22,954 bases of DNA, taken from the NCBI GenBank assembly GCA_964640545.1, contig CAZXHL010000036.1, positions 1 through 22,954 on the forward strand, written 5' to 3'. Under the pieces are notes generated by a model. That model ran no database searches and was not told where the DNA came from. It saw only the letters and a program-made list of their open reading frames with translations. Both the position numbers and the translations under genes were made by a program. This DNA comes from JBGSZX01 sp964640545 (lineage in GTDB: Bacteria > Bdellovibrionota > UBA2428). This document shows positions 1 through 7,189 of the stretch, in pieces (the stretch's first letter is position 1; each line of letters opens with the position of its first letter).

Positions 1-397
1 GGAGGGCTTTTAAGATGGTCATTAAGAAATCGTCGGGGCAATTGCGATAGTGTTTGTGGGTCGCTTTTCTAAAATAAGCACTCCATTCGCGAGGCTCGGT
101 CTTGTCTTTGAGCTCAGTGGTCATCCTTACCAAATCGTCTTCTTTGATCTCGAAAGCTACGCGTAGCTTCTTAAGAACGATGTTGTTGGTGATTGGTAGT
201 TCAGGGGGCTCAGTTGAGGCATTCTTGTTCTCACCACGCTTAAACGTGATGAGTTCGTCGAGAATTTTGCTGAGTGCTTCATCACTGATATCACCTTCAG
301 AGAAAGGCCCTAAAATCTTATCAATCTGCTCGTCTTTGAGCTGGTCGCTGGCCTTTAAAACTTTTCTCAGATTTTTGATGACGTCATTGTTCTTCAT
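1..397 (-). CDS. DUF1456 (YehS-like) protein, C-terminus cut by window edge
   Basis: Reading the minus strand from an ATG at 397 gives 132 residues with no stop before the window edge. The protein has two related segments. The first starts near residue 3 (NNDVIKNLRKVL) and the second near residue 67 (NNIVLKKLRVAFEI). Each opens with the NNxVLxxLRxA(L/F) pattern of the DUF1456 domain, which occurs twice in E. coli YehS (about 156 residues), so only a short tail should be missing. The second domain ends here with a YFRKATHKHYRNCPDDFL stretch, typical of the family. No biochemical role is established for the family. No strong ribosome binding site precedes the ATG. The gene is divergent from the repeat protein at 508. 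Confidence 0.82.
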   Translation of the reverse strand, partial: MKNNDVIKNLRKVLKASDQLKDEQIDKILGPFSEGDISDEALSKILDELITFKRGENKNASTEPPELPITNNIVLKKLRVAFEIKEDDLVRMTTELKDKTEPREWSAYFRKATHKHYRNCPDDFLMTILKAL

Positions 398-507
398 GGG
401 GGCTCGTGCTAGCAGCGGCTTGTGGGGGAGTCTAACGCATTCTTGCCCGCTTGATGTAAGGACTTTTAATTTGGCTCTCAGTGGAATAGTCGGTAACCCA
501 ATTGGAC

Positions 508-1461
508 ATGAACCACCACTCATTCACCAAATTCACCACCTTTAAATACAATACTTTGCTGGCTCCACTAAGTGCCCTTGTCTTGTTTGTAGTGTCAACG
601 GTTAGCGCAAATGCTTGGGCTTGTGATACCTATAAAATTAAGGAAATTCTTGAATCTGGAGGATATGCCACCGTAGATAACTCATGCTCGACCTACGATG
701 TTCGTAGGCTTGCAGAGGTCGGTAAAGAGCGATTGACAGTAAAACTTGCGGGGTTTTCTGGGTACGATGCCAGAAGAATCGCCGAAGAGGGTGCAAGCTT
801 ATTTGCCAGTGCATCTGATTTCTCGAGCTATGACATGCGCCGAATTGCGGAAGAGGCCAAGTATCGATTGTTTGTCAATTTAGATGGTTATTCGTCCTAC
901 GATGCAAGGCGAGTTGTGGAGGAGGGTATCAGCTTTTCCCTTACGAGCACTTTTTCATCCTACGATGCAAGGCAAATCTGTGGAGAGATTGTCAGCCCCG
1001 CATCAGGAACCGTTTTTGCTGACGGCTTCTCGAGCTACGATCTTCGCCAGATCTCTGAAGCTGGCTGTGAAATTTCTGGAACTAGTGACGGAGATGACGA
1101 AGACGACACGGGCTCTGACCAACCTCTCAGTTACTATGAGGCTCGCCGAATTTTAGAGGATGGTGGAAGTCTGGAGGTCGCGCAACAATATTCGGCCTAT
1201 GAGACACGTCGCTTAGCGGAAATTGGGAAAGATAGGTTGACGGTTTATCTTGCAGGATTTTCTGCCTACGATGCCAGAAGAATTGTTGAAGAAGGCGCCA
1301 ATTTCTACGGAGACAGCTCCTTCTCTGCATACGATATGAGGCGTATTTGCGAAGAGACTGTGAGTCCGGCGACTGGGTATGTCTATAGCAAAGGTTTTTC
1401 TGCATACGATCTTAGACGAATTTCAGAGGCCGGTTGTGGATTGATCTACAACGACGATTAA
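508..1461 (+). CDS. Secreted protein of twelve short YDxRRI repeats
   Basis: This is a 317-residue protein that I cannot assign to a named family. A hydrophobic segment (about residues 17-37) ending in ANAWA suggests export with cleavage near residue 38. The rest is twelve tandem units of 19-25 residues. Each starts with a helix-like (S/A)Y(D/E)xRR(I/L)xEEG core and ends in a strand-like stretch before an F/Y-S pair. An acidic linker (residues 192-206, GDDEDD) separates seven units from five. Units 6, 7, 11 and 12 each carry one Cys (ICGE, AGC, ICEE, AGC), and another pair flanks unit 1, which suggests disulphides in an exported protein. A TTG at 502 is in frame, but the ATG at 508 is the likelier start. 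No enzyme motif is visible. A solenoid binding or surface protein is the best guess. Confidence 0.82.
   Translation: MNHHSFTKFTTFKYNTLLAPLSALVLFVVSTVSANAWACDTYKIKEILESGGYATVDNSCSTYDVRRLAEVGKERLTVKLAGFSGYDARRIAEEGASLFASASDFSSYDMRRIAEEAKYRLFVNLDGYSSYDARRVVEEGISFSLTSTFSSYDARQICGEIVSPASGTVFADGFSSYDLRQISEAGCEISGTSDGDDEDDTGSDQPLSYYEARRILEDGGSLEVAQQYSAYETRRLAEIGKDRLTVYLAGFSAYDARRIVEEGANFYGDSSFSAYDMRRICEETVSPATGYVYSKGFSAYDLRRISEAGCGLIYNDD
628..1458 (+). repeat. Coding tandem repeat array, 12 units in two blocks
   Basis: Counting from the ATG at 508, units begin at residues 41, 62, 85, 107, 130, 151, 176, 209, 230, 253, 274 and 299. Their lengths run 21, 23, 22, 23, 21, 25, 33 (including the acidic linker), then 21, 23, 21, 25, 19. 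The second block therefore matches the first with two units (22 and 23 residues) missing, in both length order and sequence. For example, unit 9 (GKDRLTVYLAGFS) mirrors unit 2 (GKERLTVKLAGFS), and unit 11 (SPATGYVYSKGFS) mirrors unit 6 (SPASGTVFADGFS). Confidence 0.85.
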
Positions 1462-1470
1462 GGTTTGACG

Positions 1471-1489
1471 GGGCTCGAGAGAGCCCTTT
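1471..1489 (+). terminator. Probable intrinsic terminator of the repeat-protein gene
   Basis: The hairpin GGGCTC-GAGA-GAGCCC begins 9 bases after the stop codon and is followed by only three T residues. The stem is perfect, but the short T run makes this a weak terminator. On the other strand it has no T tail, so it probably acts for the plus-strand gene only. Confidence 0.5.
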
Positions 1490-1492
1490 GCG

Positions 1493-1873
1493 CTATGCCG
1501 CTTCATCATACTGCATGAGCCGGCGCCTTCGGATTTGCTTTCTCTTGCGTGAGCGTAAACTTCTTTCTTGAAGTCTCTCGAGTCGTTTTCGAATCGCTTG
1601 GAGGCTCTGTCCAAGCGCAGCTGCAATTCGAACACTTCGTTTGCTTGTAACCACCTTTGGCATGTTCTTGTTCCCATGGACCGTGAGTGAACAGCGAAAG
1701 AAGCGCTTCTTGGAGTTGTTGGGGTGGAGTTCGTCTTGAAAGCGAACGGTAACGGTGTGTGGTGAAAATTCTTTGTCGAAATCCATCAGTTCTTGTCTGA
1801 TGTCTTCAATCATCTCTTCTTGAAAACTAGGACTCACTCGATATGAGAAATCGTTAAAAACTTTGATGTTCAT
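1493..1873 (-). CDS. HPF/RaiA-like ribosome-associated protein, cassette A
   Basis: This 126-residue protein has the layout of a short HPF/YfiA (RaiA) domain. An N-terminal strand and helix come first (residues 1-33). A VTVRFQDE strand follows (about 40-47), then an FRCSLTVHG strand (about 58-66), and then a long helix that ends in AIRKRLERLQ. The last 30 residues are extremely basic (RSRKRKQIRRRR), as expected for binding RNA or ribosomes. Family members bind the 30S subunit and hibernate ribosomes. Whether this divergent copy does so is inference. It lies 21 bases after the eRF1-like gene with its own AAGGAG site, so the two probably form one operon. A distant paralogue lies at 18441 in the same context. 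Confidence 0.68.
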   Translation of the reverse strand: MNIKVFNDFSYRVSPSFQEEMIEDIRQELMDFDKEFSPHTVTVRFQDELHPNNSKKRFFRCSLTVHGNKNMPKVVTSKRSVRIAAALGQSLQAIRKRLERLQERSLRSRKRKQIRRRRLMQYDEAA

Positions 1874-1894
1874 ATTTGTCTCCTTGTGAATGGT

Positions 1895-2860
1895 TTAGAT
1901 TACGGTTCGGAAAGGGTAGTGGTATGCCTTCTGGGGCCTTGTGTCTTCGGATGGCGTGTAGACTTCGATTGGAATTCCACGTTTAAAAGCAATGTTGATA
2001 GCGGTATCAACGAGGCAGTTGTCGTGCGCATCTCTCTGTTCGGACTGCATTTTTGCATATCCATTTCTTTTGTCCAAAGTTCCCCATATAAGATCTTTGG
2101 GCGAAACGAGAAGTTTCTTAACTTTGCCCTTTAGTAGCTTCTTAAATTCCAGATTGATATCAAAGCTAAGTTTTTCGTCCCGCTGGGATCTGGCAATGGT
2201 GATCGTTTGCTGCGATCTTTGCTGAAGTCTGTCGCGAGCATCAGCAATTGCTTTTTCAGCCGAAAGCTGACCAAGATCTTCTACGGAGCAATGCAAGTCT
2301 TCCAGACATAGCAGTCTGTCGATCAATTGCTTTCGTTGTGAAAGCCCGGAGAAAAAGACGGGACCTGAATGTTGCCGTAATAGTGGTAGCAGTCTCATTA
2401 GTGATTGCGCACATGTAAGTCGTCTGAGTTCTTGATTCTGAAAAGTGCCCAGCCCATACACACTCGTCTTGGTGAGTCCGACGTGAACGACCAAGGCTTG
2501 ATTGATCCAGCTCGAAAATAGTAGCGGAGCCAGATGGAACGAGTTGGCCACAACGTTGCGACTCTCCACTTCTGTTTCTAGCACTATTGAAGCGCGAATT
2601 TCGGGAGAGATAAAAAAAGCTTCCCCACGAGCGAGAGGTTCAAACGAGGTGCTATCAAAATATTTGGACATGTCGTTTCCAATTCTATCTGCGACACGCT
2701 TTGAGTATGAATTACGTATTAGGTGGTGAGTATCTAATAGTAGATTTCCGAACTGCTTTTTGCGCTCGCTCAGTGAGCTTTGTCCCGGCAAGTAGATAGA
2801 AACGCATGGAGGGGTGTCCACGTCTAAAAGAACTCTCCAATTTAATTGATGCCTTCTCAT
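1895..2860 (-). CDS. Bacterial eRF1-like (baeRF-type) protein, cassette A
   Basis: This 321-residue protein looks like the bacterial archaeo-eukaryotic release factor-like group. The N-terminus has the TPPCVSIYLP strand (residues 16-25) that opens many of these proteins. A middle alpha/beta domain follows (about 105-200, starting at SFHLAPLL). The C-terminal domain is L7Ae/eRF1 domain 3-like, with KKLLVSPKDLIWG (248-260) and CLVDTAINIAFKRGIPIEVY (282-301). I see no GGQ tripeptide, so classical peptidyl-tRNA hydrolysis is not supported. It shares WRxLxDVDTPPCxS, SFHxxP, WG and DAxDxCxVD blocks with the protein at 17446. A GAGAGG site precedes the ATG. The gene is divergent from the LysR gene and is followed by the HPF-like gene. 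The function is inferred to be ribosome-directed. Confidence 0.7.
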   Translation of the reverse strand: MRRHQLNWRVLLDVDTPPCVSIYLPGQSSLSERKKQFGNLLLDTHHLIRNSYSKRVADRIGNDMSKYFDSTSFEPLARGEAFFISPEIRASIVLETEVESRNVVANSFHLAPLLFSSWINQALVVHVGLTKTSVYGLGTFQNQELRRLTCAQSLMRLLPLLRQHSGPVFFSGLSQRKQLIDRLLCLEDLHCSVEDLGQLSAEKAIADARDRLQQRSQQTITIARSQRDEKLSFDINLEFKKLLKGKVKKLLVSPKDLIWGTLDKRNGYAKMQSEQRDAHDNCLVDTAINIAFKRGIPIEVYTPSEDTRPQKAYHYPFRTVI

Positions 2861-2990
2861 TTGAACCTCTCTTTCTGTGTGTTGTTGCTCTTACCTATAA
2901 CTATACGGAGTATTCTGAGATTAATAAAATATATAATATTTATGACATATATTGATTTGGTTAATGAAAAAATCTAAGCTATTTCATAAG
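2861..2990. promoter_or_regulatory. Divergent control region of cassette A (LysR / eRF1-like)
   Basis: This AT-rich region separates the two divergent start codons. A perfect TATAAT (2932-2937) suits the LysR gene. It lies inside an inverted repeat AAATAT-N3-ATATTT (2927-2941), a plausible spot for autorepression. A second inverted repeat, ATAC-GGA-GTAT (2903-2913), lies nearer the eRF1-like gene. LysR proteins usually bind such divergent regions. The assignment of operators is inference, and the AT-rich repeat could be chance. Confidence 0.4.
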
Positions 2991-3896
2991 ATGAATTGGC
3001 TTAATTTTAATCACTTAATGTATTTTCGAGCTATCGCAACTGAGGGGAGTGTGAGTAAGGCCTCCGAGCAACTTCGCTTGGGGCAACCCTCTTTGAGTAT
3101 TCAACTTAGGCAACTTGAGGAAACGATAGGTCATCAACTCTTTCTTCGTAAGGGGCGCAAGATGATTCTGACCGATGCGGGGAAAGCGGCTCTGAAGTAT
3201 GCGAATGAGATTTCGACACTTGCAGGTGAATTGCAGGAGGTGTTGCACAATAAGAACTACCAGCAACGAGCCCATCTTAATATCGGTGCGCTAGATAGCA
3301 TTCCTAAAGGACTGATCAAAGATCTCGCTAAGTTTGCGATCCAAGAGTTCAACTGCAATGTGAGTATTTTTGAAGGAGTGGGGGACGAGCTGCATCGTCA
3401 ACTGTTATCTCACCAAGTCGACGTCGTTCTCACAAACCACCACTTGCATGCTTCCTCAGAGAAAAGTCTCTTTACGAGGCAATTCGGTTCAAGCCCTATC
3501 TCCATCTACGGAGCACCAAAATTCAAATCTTTGCAAAAAAACTTTCCAAAGTCTTTGGAGGGGCAGTCTATTGTTCTTCCGACTTTTCACAGCAAACTCA
3601 GGCATGACATCGACAGCTTCTTCCAACTCAATCAGATTCCCATAAGAGTTTTGGTTGATACACAGGATACGGCCATTCAAAAGCTTCTTGCGGTTGATGG
3701 CATGGCCCTCATTGCGGAGCCGCCCCTGGCCGTGAGTCATCTTCTATCAAGAAAGAAATTGATCAAGATTGGAGAGCTCGAAGGGGTAAAAGAAGAATTC
3801 TTTTTGACGTCCACGAAACGACTTGTTCAAAATCCCGTGGTGGAGCACATCATGAAGAAATTTGAAGGCGATTCTTCATTGTATGAAACCTTGTAG
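2991..3896 (+). CDS. LysR-family regulator, NhaR-like, cassette A
   Basis: This is a 301-residue transcription factor. The N-terminal winged helix-turn-helix (residues 1-60) reads FNHLMYFRAIATEGSVSKAS followed by GQPSLSIQLRQLEE, the standard LysR pattern and closest in feel to NhaR. The periplasmic-binding-like effector domain follows from about residue 92 (LNIGALDSIP). An in-frame TTG at 2952 and ATG at 2964 would extend it. The ATG at 2991 fits the family start (MNWLNFNHL), though no clear ribosome binding site is present at any of them. It is divergent from the eRF1-like/HPF-like pair and is expected to control it and itself. The DNA-binding domain resembles that of the LysR gene at 16404, including the less usual GQP at the recognition helix. 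Confidence 0.93.
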   Translation: MNWLNFNHLMYFRAIATEGSVSKASEQLRLGQPSLSIQLRQLEETIGHQLFLRKGRKMILTDAGKAALKYANEISTLAGELQEVLHNKNYQQRAHLNIGALDSIPKGLIKDLAKFAIQEFNCNVSIFEGVGDELHRQLLSHQVDVVLTNHHLHASSEKSLFTRQFGSSPISIYGAPKFKSLQKNFPKSLEGQSIVLPTFHSKLRHDIDSFFQLNQIPIRVLVDTQDTAIQKLLAVDGMALIAEPPLAVSHLLSRKKLIKIGELEGVKEEFFLTSTKRLVQNPVVEHIMKKFEGDSSLYETL

Positions 3897-3917
3897 CTGA
3901 AAGAGTCGGCTTGGAAC

Positions 3918-4910
3918 TTATGCTTTGATCTGATTCGCGAGTGGCTGCCCAGAGGCGAAGGCTTGGATGTTCTCAAGGGTTGTATTGGCGATGCACTCAA
4001 CAGCATTTGACGTGAAAAATCCTTGGTGCCCTGTGATGAGAACATTTGGAAAGCTAAGAAGTCTAGAGAACACATCATCGTCGATGATGTGTTCCGATTG
4101 GTCTTCGAAGAATAAGTCTTCTTCTTCTTCATACACATCAATGCCAAGGTAGCCTAGCTTGCCGGTCTTGAGGGCCCGAATCGCGGCTTTGGTGTCGATG
4201 AGAGCGCCACGTCCTGTGTTGATGAGCATAAGGCCATCTTTCACTTTGCCTAGGGCCGCATCGTCAATGAGGTAATGAGACTCAGCGTTCAGCGGGCAGT
4301 GCAGAGAAATAATGTCGGAAACTTTGAGTAGGCTATCGAAGTCTATATATTCTACTCCCATGTCCTTGCATTCTTGGTTGGGGAATTTATCGTAAGCGAC
4401 GACCCTGCAAGCAAAGCCTAGTAATATCTTACAAGCTACGGTTCCAATTTTTCCGGTTCCTATAATCCCAACCGTCTTCCCTGCGAGATCAAATCCCATC
4501 AGTCCTTCGAGAGAAAAGTTTCCTTCGCGTGATCTGTTGTAGGCTTTGTGGGTTTTTCTATTGAGTGTGAGAATCAGTGCGATGGCATGTTCGGCAATGG
4601 CGTGGGGGGAGTAGGCCGGGACTCGTGTGACGGTGATTCCAAGCTCTGCGGCCGCCGTGAGATCAACATGGTTGAACCCGGCAGATCGTAAGGCGATCAT
4701 CTTCGTTCCGCCATCAGCTAGGACTTTAAGTGTGTCTTTACACAATTGATCACTAACAAAGGCCGAAACAATTTCTGATCCAGCGGCAAGTTTGGCTACC
4801 GATGGATCAAGATGAGCATCAAAATATTTTAACTCGTAGCCATATGAAGCGTTGGCCCTCTCTAAAAAAGGTTTTTCAAACTTGTGTGCGCTAAAAATTG
4901 ATACTTTCAT
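3918..4910 (-). CDS. ldhA: D-lactate dehydrogenase (fermentative, NAD-dependent)
   Basis: This 330-residue cytoplasmic enzyme reduces pyruvate to D-lactate with NADH. It belongs to the D-2-hydroxyacid dehydrogenase family, and its length matches E. coli LdhA (329). The Rossmann motif GIIGTGKIG is at residues 148-156. The catalytic set is visible: Arg234 in NTGRGALID, the acidic stretch DVYEEEED (258-265) holding the Glu, and His295 in LITGHQGFFT. The DVYEEEEDLFFED segment is typical of LdhA rather than of glycerate or phosphoglycerate dehydrogenases. It converges on the LysR gene with 21 bases between stops and no clear terminator. A weak GGGAAAG site precedes the ATG. It suggests fermentative or low-oxygen metabolism. 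Confidence 0.94.
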   Translation of the reverse strand: MKVSIFSAHKFEKPFLERANASYGYELKYFDAHLDPSVAKLAAGSEIVSAFVSDQLCKDTLKVLADGGTKMIALRSAGFNHVDLTAAAELGITVTRVPAYSPHAIAEHAIALILTLNRKTHKAYNRSREGNFSLEGLMGFDLAGKTVGIIGTGKIGTVACKILLGFACRVVAYDKFPNQECKDMGVEYIDFDSLLKVSDIISLHCPLNAESHYLIDDAALGKVKDGLMLINTGRGALIDTKAAIRALKTGKLGYLGIDVYEEEEDLFFEDQSEHIIDDDVFSRLLSFPNVLITGHQGFFTSNAVECIANTTLENIQAFASGQPLANQIKA

Positions 4911-4995
4911 GATGACTTTCCCGCATTGTCTACGAATATTTGGTTTTTATCAATGAGAGATTCACCGACGGCATCGTCTGATATAAGCTTAGGCT

Positions 4996-5535
4996 GTGAG
5001 AAATAAGTTCAAGATCGCCTCAAATAGGCAGCAGCACTATTTGTTTCCCATTCCAGTGATCGAAGATAAGAAATTCCTCATTGAAACCGAGAGTTTGAAT
5101 GAGGCGCAGCTGCTACAGAGGCTGCTGGAAGCTGGCTGGATCGTTTTTAATGATGAAGCCCCCTCAGAGTTTTGGATGGAGGAGGGGCTGCATGCTGATG
5201 GAAGGACCAGGCGTTATACCCCTGATTGGTCAAAGCTTGTGCTTTCGTATTTTCCGCGAGACCTTGGAAATGATGAAATTCAGGCCGAAAAAGATGAATT
5301 CAAGATGACTCGTCTTGAAAAGGTCGTTAGCAAGGCGCTCTCCGAGTTGATCCAGTATCAGTCTCAATCTGATGATCAGCCTCTATCACAATCGTCAGGC
5401 GAAGTTAGGTCAGACGATGAGCAGCAACTGCTTGAAAAGTTAAAAAACAAAATCCAGGCGCAAAAGAATTGCCGAACTTGTCAATCGTTAGGAATAGCTA
5501 AAGTAGACTTTAGTCTTTTGTTTAATCGTATCTAG
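4996..5535 (+). CDS. Hypothetical soluble protein with C-terminal CxxC
   Basis: This 179-residue protein starts at a GTG with a weak TAGG site upstream. I do not recognise it. Residues 18-100 look folded, with alternating helix and strand, an aromatic stretch (PSEFWMEEGL) and RRYTPDWSKLVLSYFPRDL. Residues 120-145 are polar and probably disordered (rich in Q, S and D). The end carries a CRTC pair (a CxxC) followed by a hydrophobic tail, which could bind a metal or form a disulphide. No signal peptide or membrane segment is present. It lies 26 bases before the sodium channel gene and may be co-transcribed with it. Coding is supported by the long open frame and by codon use like its neighbours. 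Confidence 0.68.
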   Translation: MRNKFKIASNRQQHYLFPIPVIEDKKFLIETESLNEAQLLQRLLEAGWIVFNDEAPSEFWMEEGLHADGRTRRYTPDWSKLVLSYFPRDLGNDEIQAEKDEFKMTRLEKVVSKALSELIQYQSQSDDQPLSQSSGEVRSDDEQQLLEKLKNKIQAQKNCRTCQSLGIAKVDFSLLFNRI

Positions 5536-5561
5536 ATTGTTTTTGGGCCTGGTGATATCTA

Positions 5562-6368
5562 GTGGGCATGGAAAAACTTCTAAAGCATCCTTACTTTGAT
5601 CGAGCGATCTTGATGCTGATTTTTATCAACTCTGTCACCCTAGGTCTCGAGACCTCGCCGTCTATCGTCGCTAAGTATGGTTCCGCTTTATTTTTGGTCG
5701 ACAAGGCGTGTTTGTGGATTTTTACTTTAGAATTAACGCTTAAGTTTTCAGTGCTTCGATCGAAGACTCTTAAGGATGCGTGGAATATTTTTGATTTGGT
5801 GGTTGTGGCGATTGCCTGGCTTCCAGCTGCGGGAGCTTTTTCGGTCTTGCGTTCGCTGAGGGTGCTTCGGGCCTTGCGCGTGATTTCCACGGTGCCTCGA
5901 CTGCGTAAAGTTGTGTCTGGTCTATTGAACTCCTTGCCAGGCTTGGGAGCGGTTTCTACGATCATTCTGCTACTTTTTTATGTTGGGGCCGTTATTTCGA
6001 CAAAGCTGTTTAGCGCAAGTTTTCCGGAATGGTTTGGTTCTATTGGCGCTAGCTTCTATAGCCTTTTCCAGATTATGACTCTCGAAAGTTGGTCGATGGG
6101 AATCGTCCGGCCTGTGATGGAAGTCTATCCTTACGCCTGGACTTTCTTTGTTCCATTTATTCTGGTAACGACTTTCACAACGCTCAACCTGCTGATTGCT
6201 GTATTGGTGAATGCTATGCAGGCTGAGACGGAAGAGGTGGCCGAGCAGCGTGCTAGGGAGAGTCATGATGAGCGTGTTCAGATGAAGGAAGAAATTACTG
6301 AAGTTAGGCGTTTGCTGGAAAAGTTAGTGGCTGATAGCGCCGATAGAAAGTTAAAAGCTGACGTGTAG
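5562..6368 (+). CDS. Bacterial voltage-gated sodium channel (BacNaV)
   Basis: This 268-residue inner-membrane channel subunit is expected to work as a homotetramer. S1 is near 15-30, S2 near 42-62 and S3 near 75-90. The S4 voltage sensor has four arginines at exact three-residue spacing (R97, R100, R103, R106). S5 is near 130-150, the pore helix and filter near 160-180, and S6 near 192-220. The selectivity filter is TLESWSM (173-179), the Na-selective sequence of NavAb-type channels, with Glu175 as the key residue. A charged helix (222-260) should form the four-helix coiled coil typical of the family. The GTG start has a GGTGAT site 6 bases upstream. An ATG two codons later is an alternative. 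The gene contacts no Na pump or flagellar gene here. Confidence 0.95.
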   Translation: MGMEKLLKHPYFDRAILMLIFINSVTLGLETSPSIVAKYGSALFLVDKACLWIFTLELTLKFSVLRSKTLKDAWNIFDLVVVAIAWLPAAGAFSVLRSLRVLRALRVISTVPRLRKVVSGLLNSLPGLGAVSTIILLLFYVGAVISTKLFSASFPEWFGSIGASFYSLFQIMTLESWSMGIVRPVMEVYPYAWTFFVPFILVTTFTTLNLLIAVLVNAMQAETEEVAEQRARESHDERVQMKEEITEVRRLLEKLVADSADRKLKADV

Positions 6369-6404
6369 ATTGCATTTTAGGACGAGGCGAACTTAACTGG
6401 CTAG

Positions 6405-7154
6405 ATGCAAGAAATTCTTCAGAATCCTTATGGAATCTTTCTTTTAATACTTGGCTGGCAACTAGCTTGGATATTGCTGACCTGGATCTTGTCAAAACTA
6501 GGCGATGCTGTAACGAAGGCTCCGCTACTGGATATTGTGGTATCCATGTTCACGTGGGTTCCTTGGGGCCTTTGCTACTATCTTGAATCCTGGCAGAGTT
6601 TCGGAATCTGTGTTCTCGCTCAAATCGTCTCTATTGAGATTTTTAGCATCACCCATACTCTTTCTATGAGATACAAAGGTGCGAAGATCCGTCATGCACT
6701 TGATGAAATCGTAGGACCGTTGCGTAACCATCTTGGTTTGATGATCACGCTTTTGATTTTGCCGATCATGTGGTTCATTCGCTTGGGACAGTTGACCATC
6801 TATCCGCTCCAAGTTCTTACTTTAGGGTTTCCGTGGTACAGGCATCGCGACTGGGTGAGTGTGAATAGGCAAAAGTTTGATGGGCTGGTAGGGCATGATC
6901 TTGTCTGGTGTTTGTATTGTGAGTGGGTCCTTTCGATATATAGCCTTGGTTCTGAAATGATCCGCAATAACGAGTCGTGGTGGTGTCCCATTCAATTTCA
7001 TGACCAAGACAAATGTGCTAGGTGTGTGAGCGACTTTCCCGATCTGGATATTTGGGTAAAGCCTGAGGGGACGATGCAAGACGTGAAAGACCATCTGTTG
7101 GAGCGCTATTGCCCCAAGAAGAAACCTAGGGCGTGGAGCGGTTTTAAGAAATAG
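6405..7154 (+). CDS. Four-helix membrane protein with Cys-rich C-terminal domain
   Basis: This 249-residue protein has about four membrane helices (roughly residues 10-30, 42-60, 64-84 and 108-128). A cytosolic or periplasmic tail rich in Trp and Cys follows. The tail has CLYC (169-172), Cys194 in WWCPIQFHD and CARC (204-207), a CxxC-C-CxxC arrangement suggesting a zinc or redox centre. I do not recognise a characterised family, although the WWCP...CxxC tail looks conserved rather than random. The gene starts 36 bases after the sodium channel stop on the same strand, so co-transcription is likely. No clear Shine-Dalgarno site precedes the ATG. A role as an accessory membrane protein is only a guess. 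Confidence 0.76.
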   Translation: MQEILQNPYGIFLLILGWQLAWILLTWILSKLGDAVTKAPLLDIVVSMFTWVPWGLCYYLESWQSFGICVLAQIVSIEIFSITHTLSMRYKGAKIRHALDEIVGPLRNHLGLMITLLILPIMWFIRLGQLTIYPLQVLTLGFPWYRHRDWVSVNRQKFDGLVGHDLVWCLYCEWVLSIYSLGSEMIRNNESWWCPIQFHDQDKCARCVSDFPDLDIWVKPEGTMQDVKDHLLERYCPKKKPRAWSGFKK

Positions 7155-7189
7155 TGTTAGTCTGGGAAGTGCTAAGACCAATTAATTTT

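Noticed and set aside
102..545. Plus-strand open frame of 147 codons
   Set aside because: It is the shadow of the DUF1456 gene on the minus strand; its protein is serine/leucine-rich and has no family features.
598..630. Lipoprotein signal (Cys after ANAWA)
   Set aside because: The residue three before the Cys is Ala and the one before that Asn; there is no Leu-type lipobox, so ordinary signal peptidase cleavage is preferred.
628..1458. TALE-like DNA-binding repeats
   Set aside because: The FSxYDxRRIAEEG core recalls the start of TALE repeats, but the units are 21-25 residues rather than about 33, lack the base-reading residues, and the protein has a signal peptide.
2952..6368. Functional link between the NhaR-like regulator and the sodium channel
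   Set aside because: NhaR senses Na in E. coli and a Na channel gene lies 1.7 kb away, but ldhA and another gene intervene, and the LysR gene is divergent from the eRF1-like gene instead.
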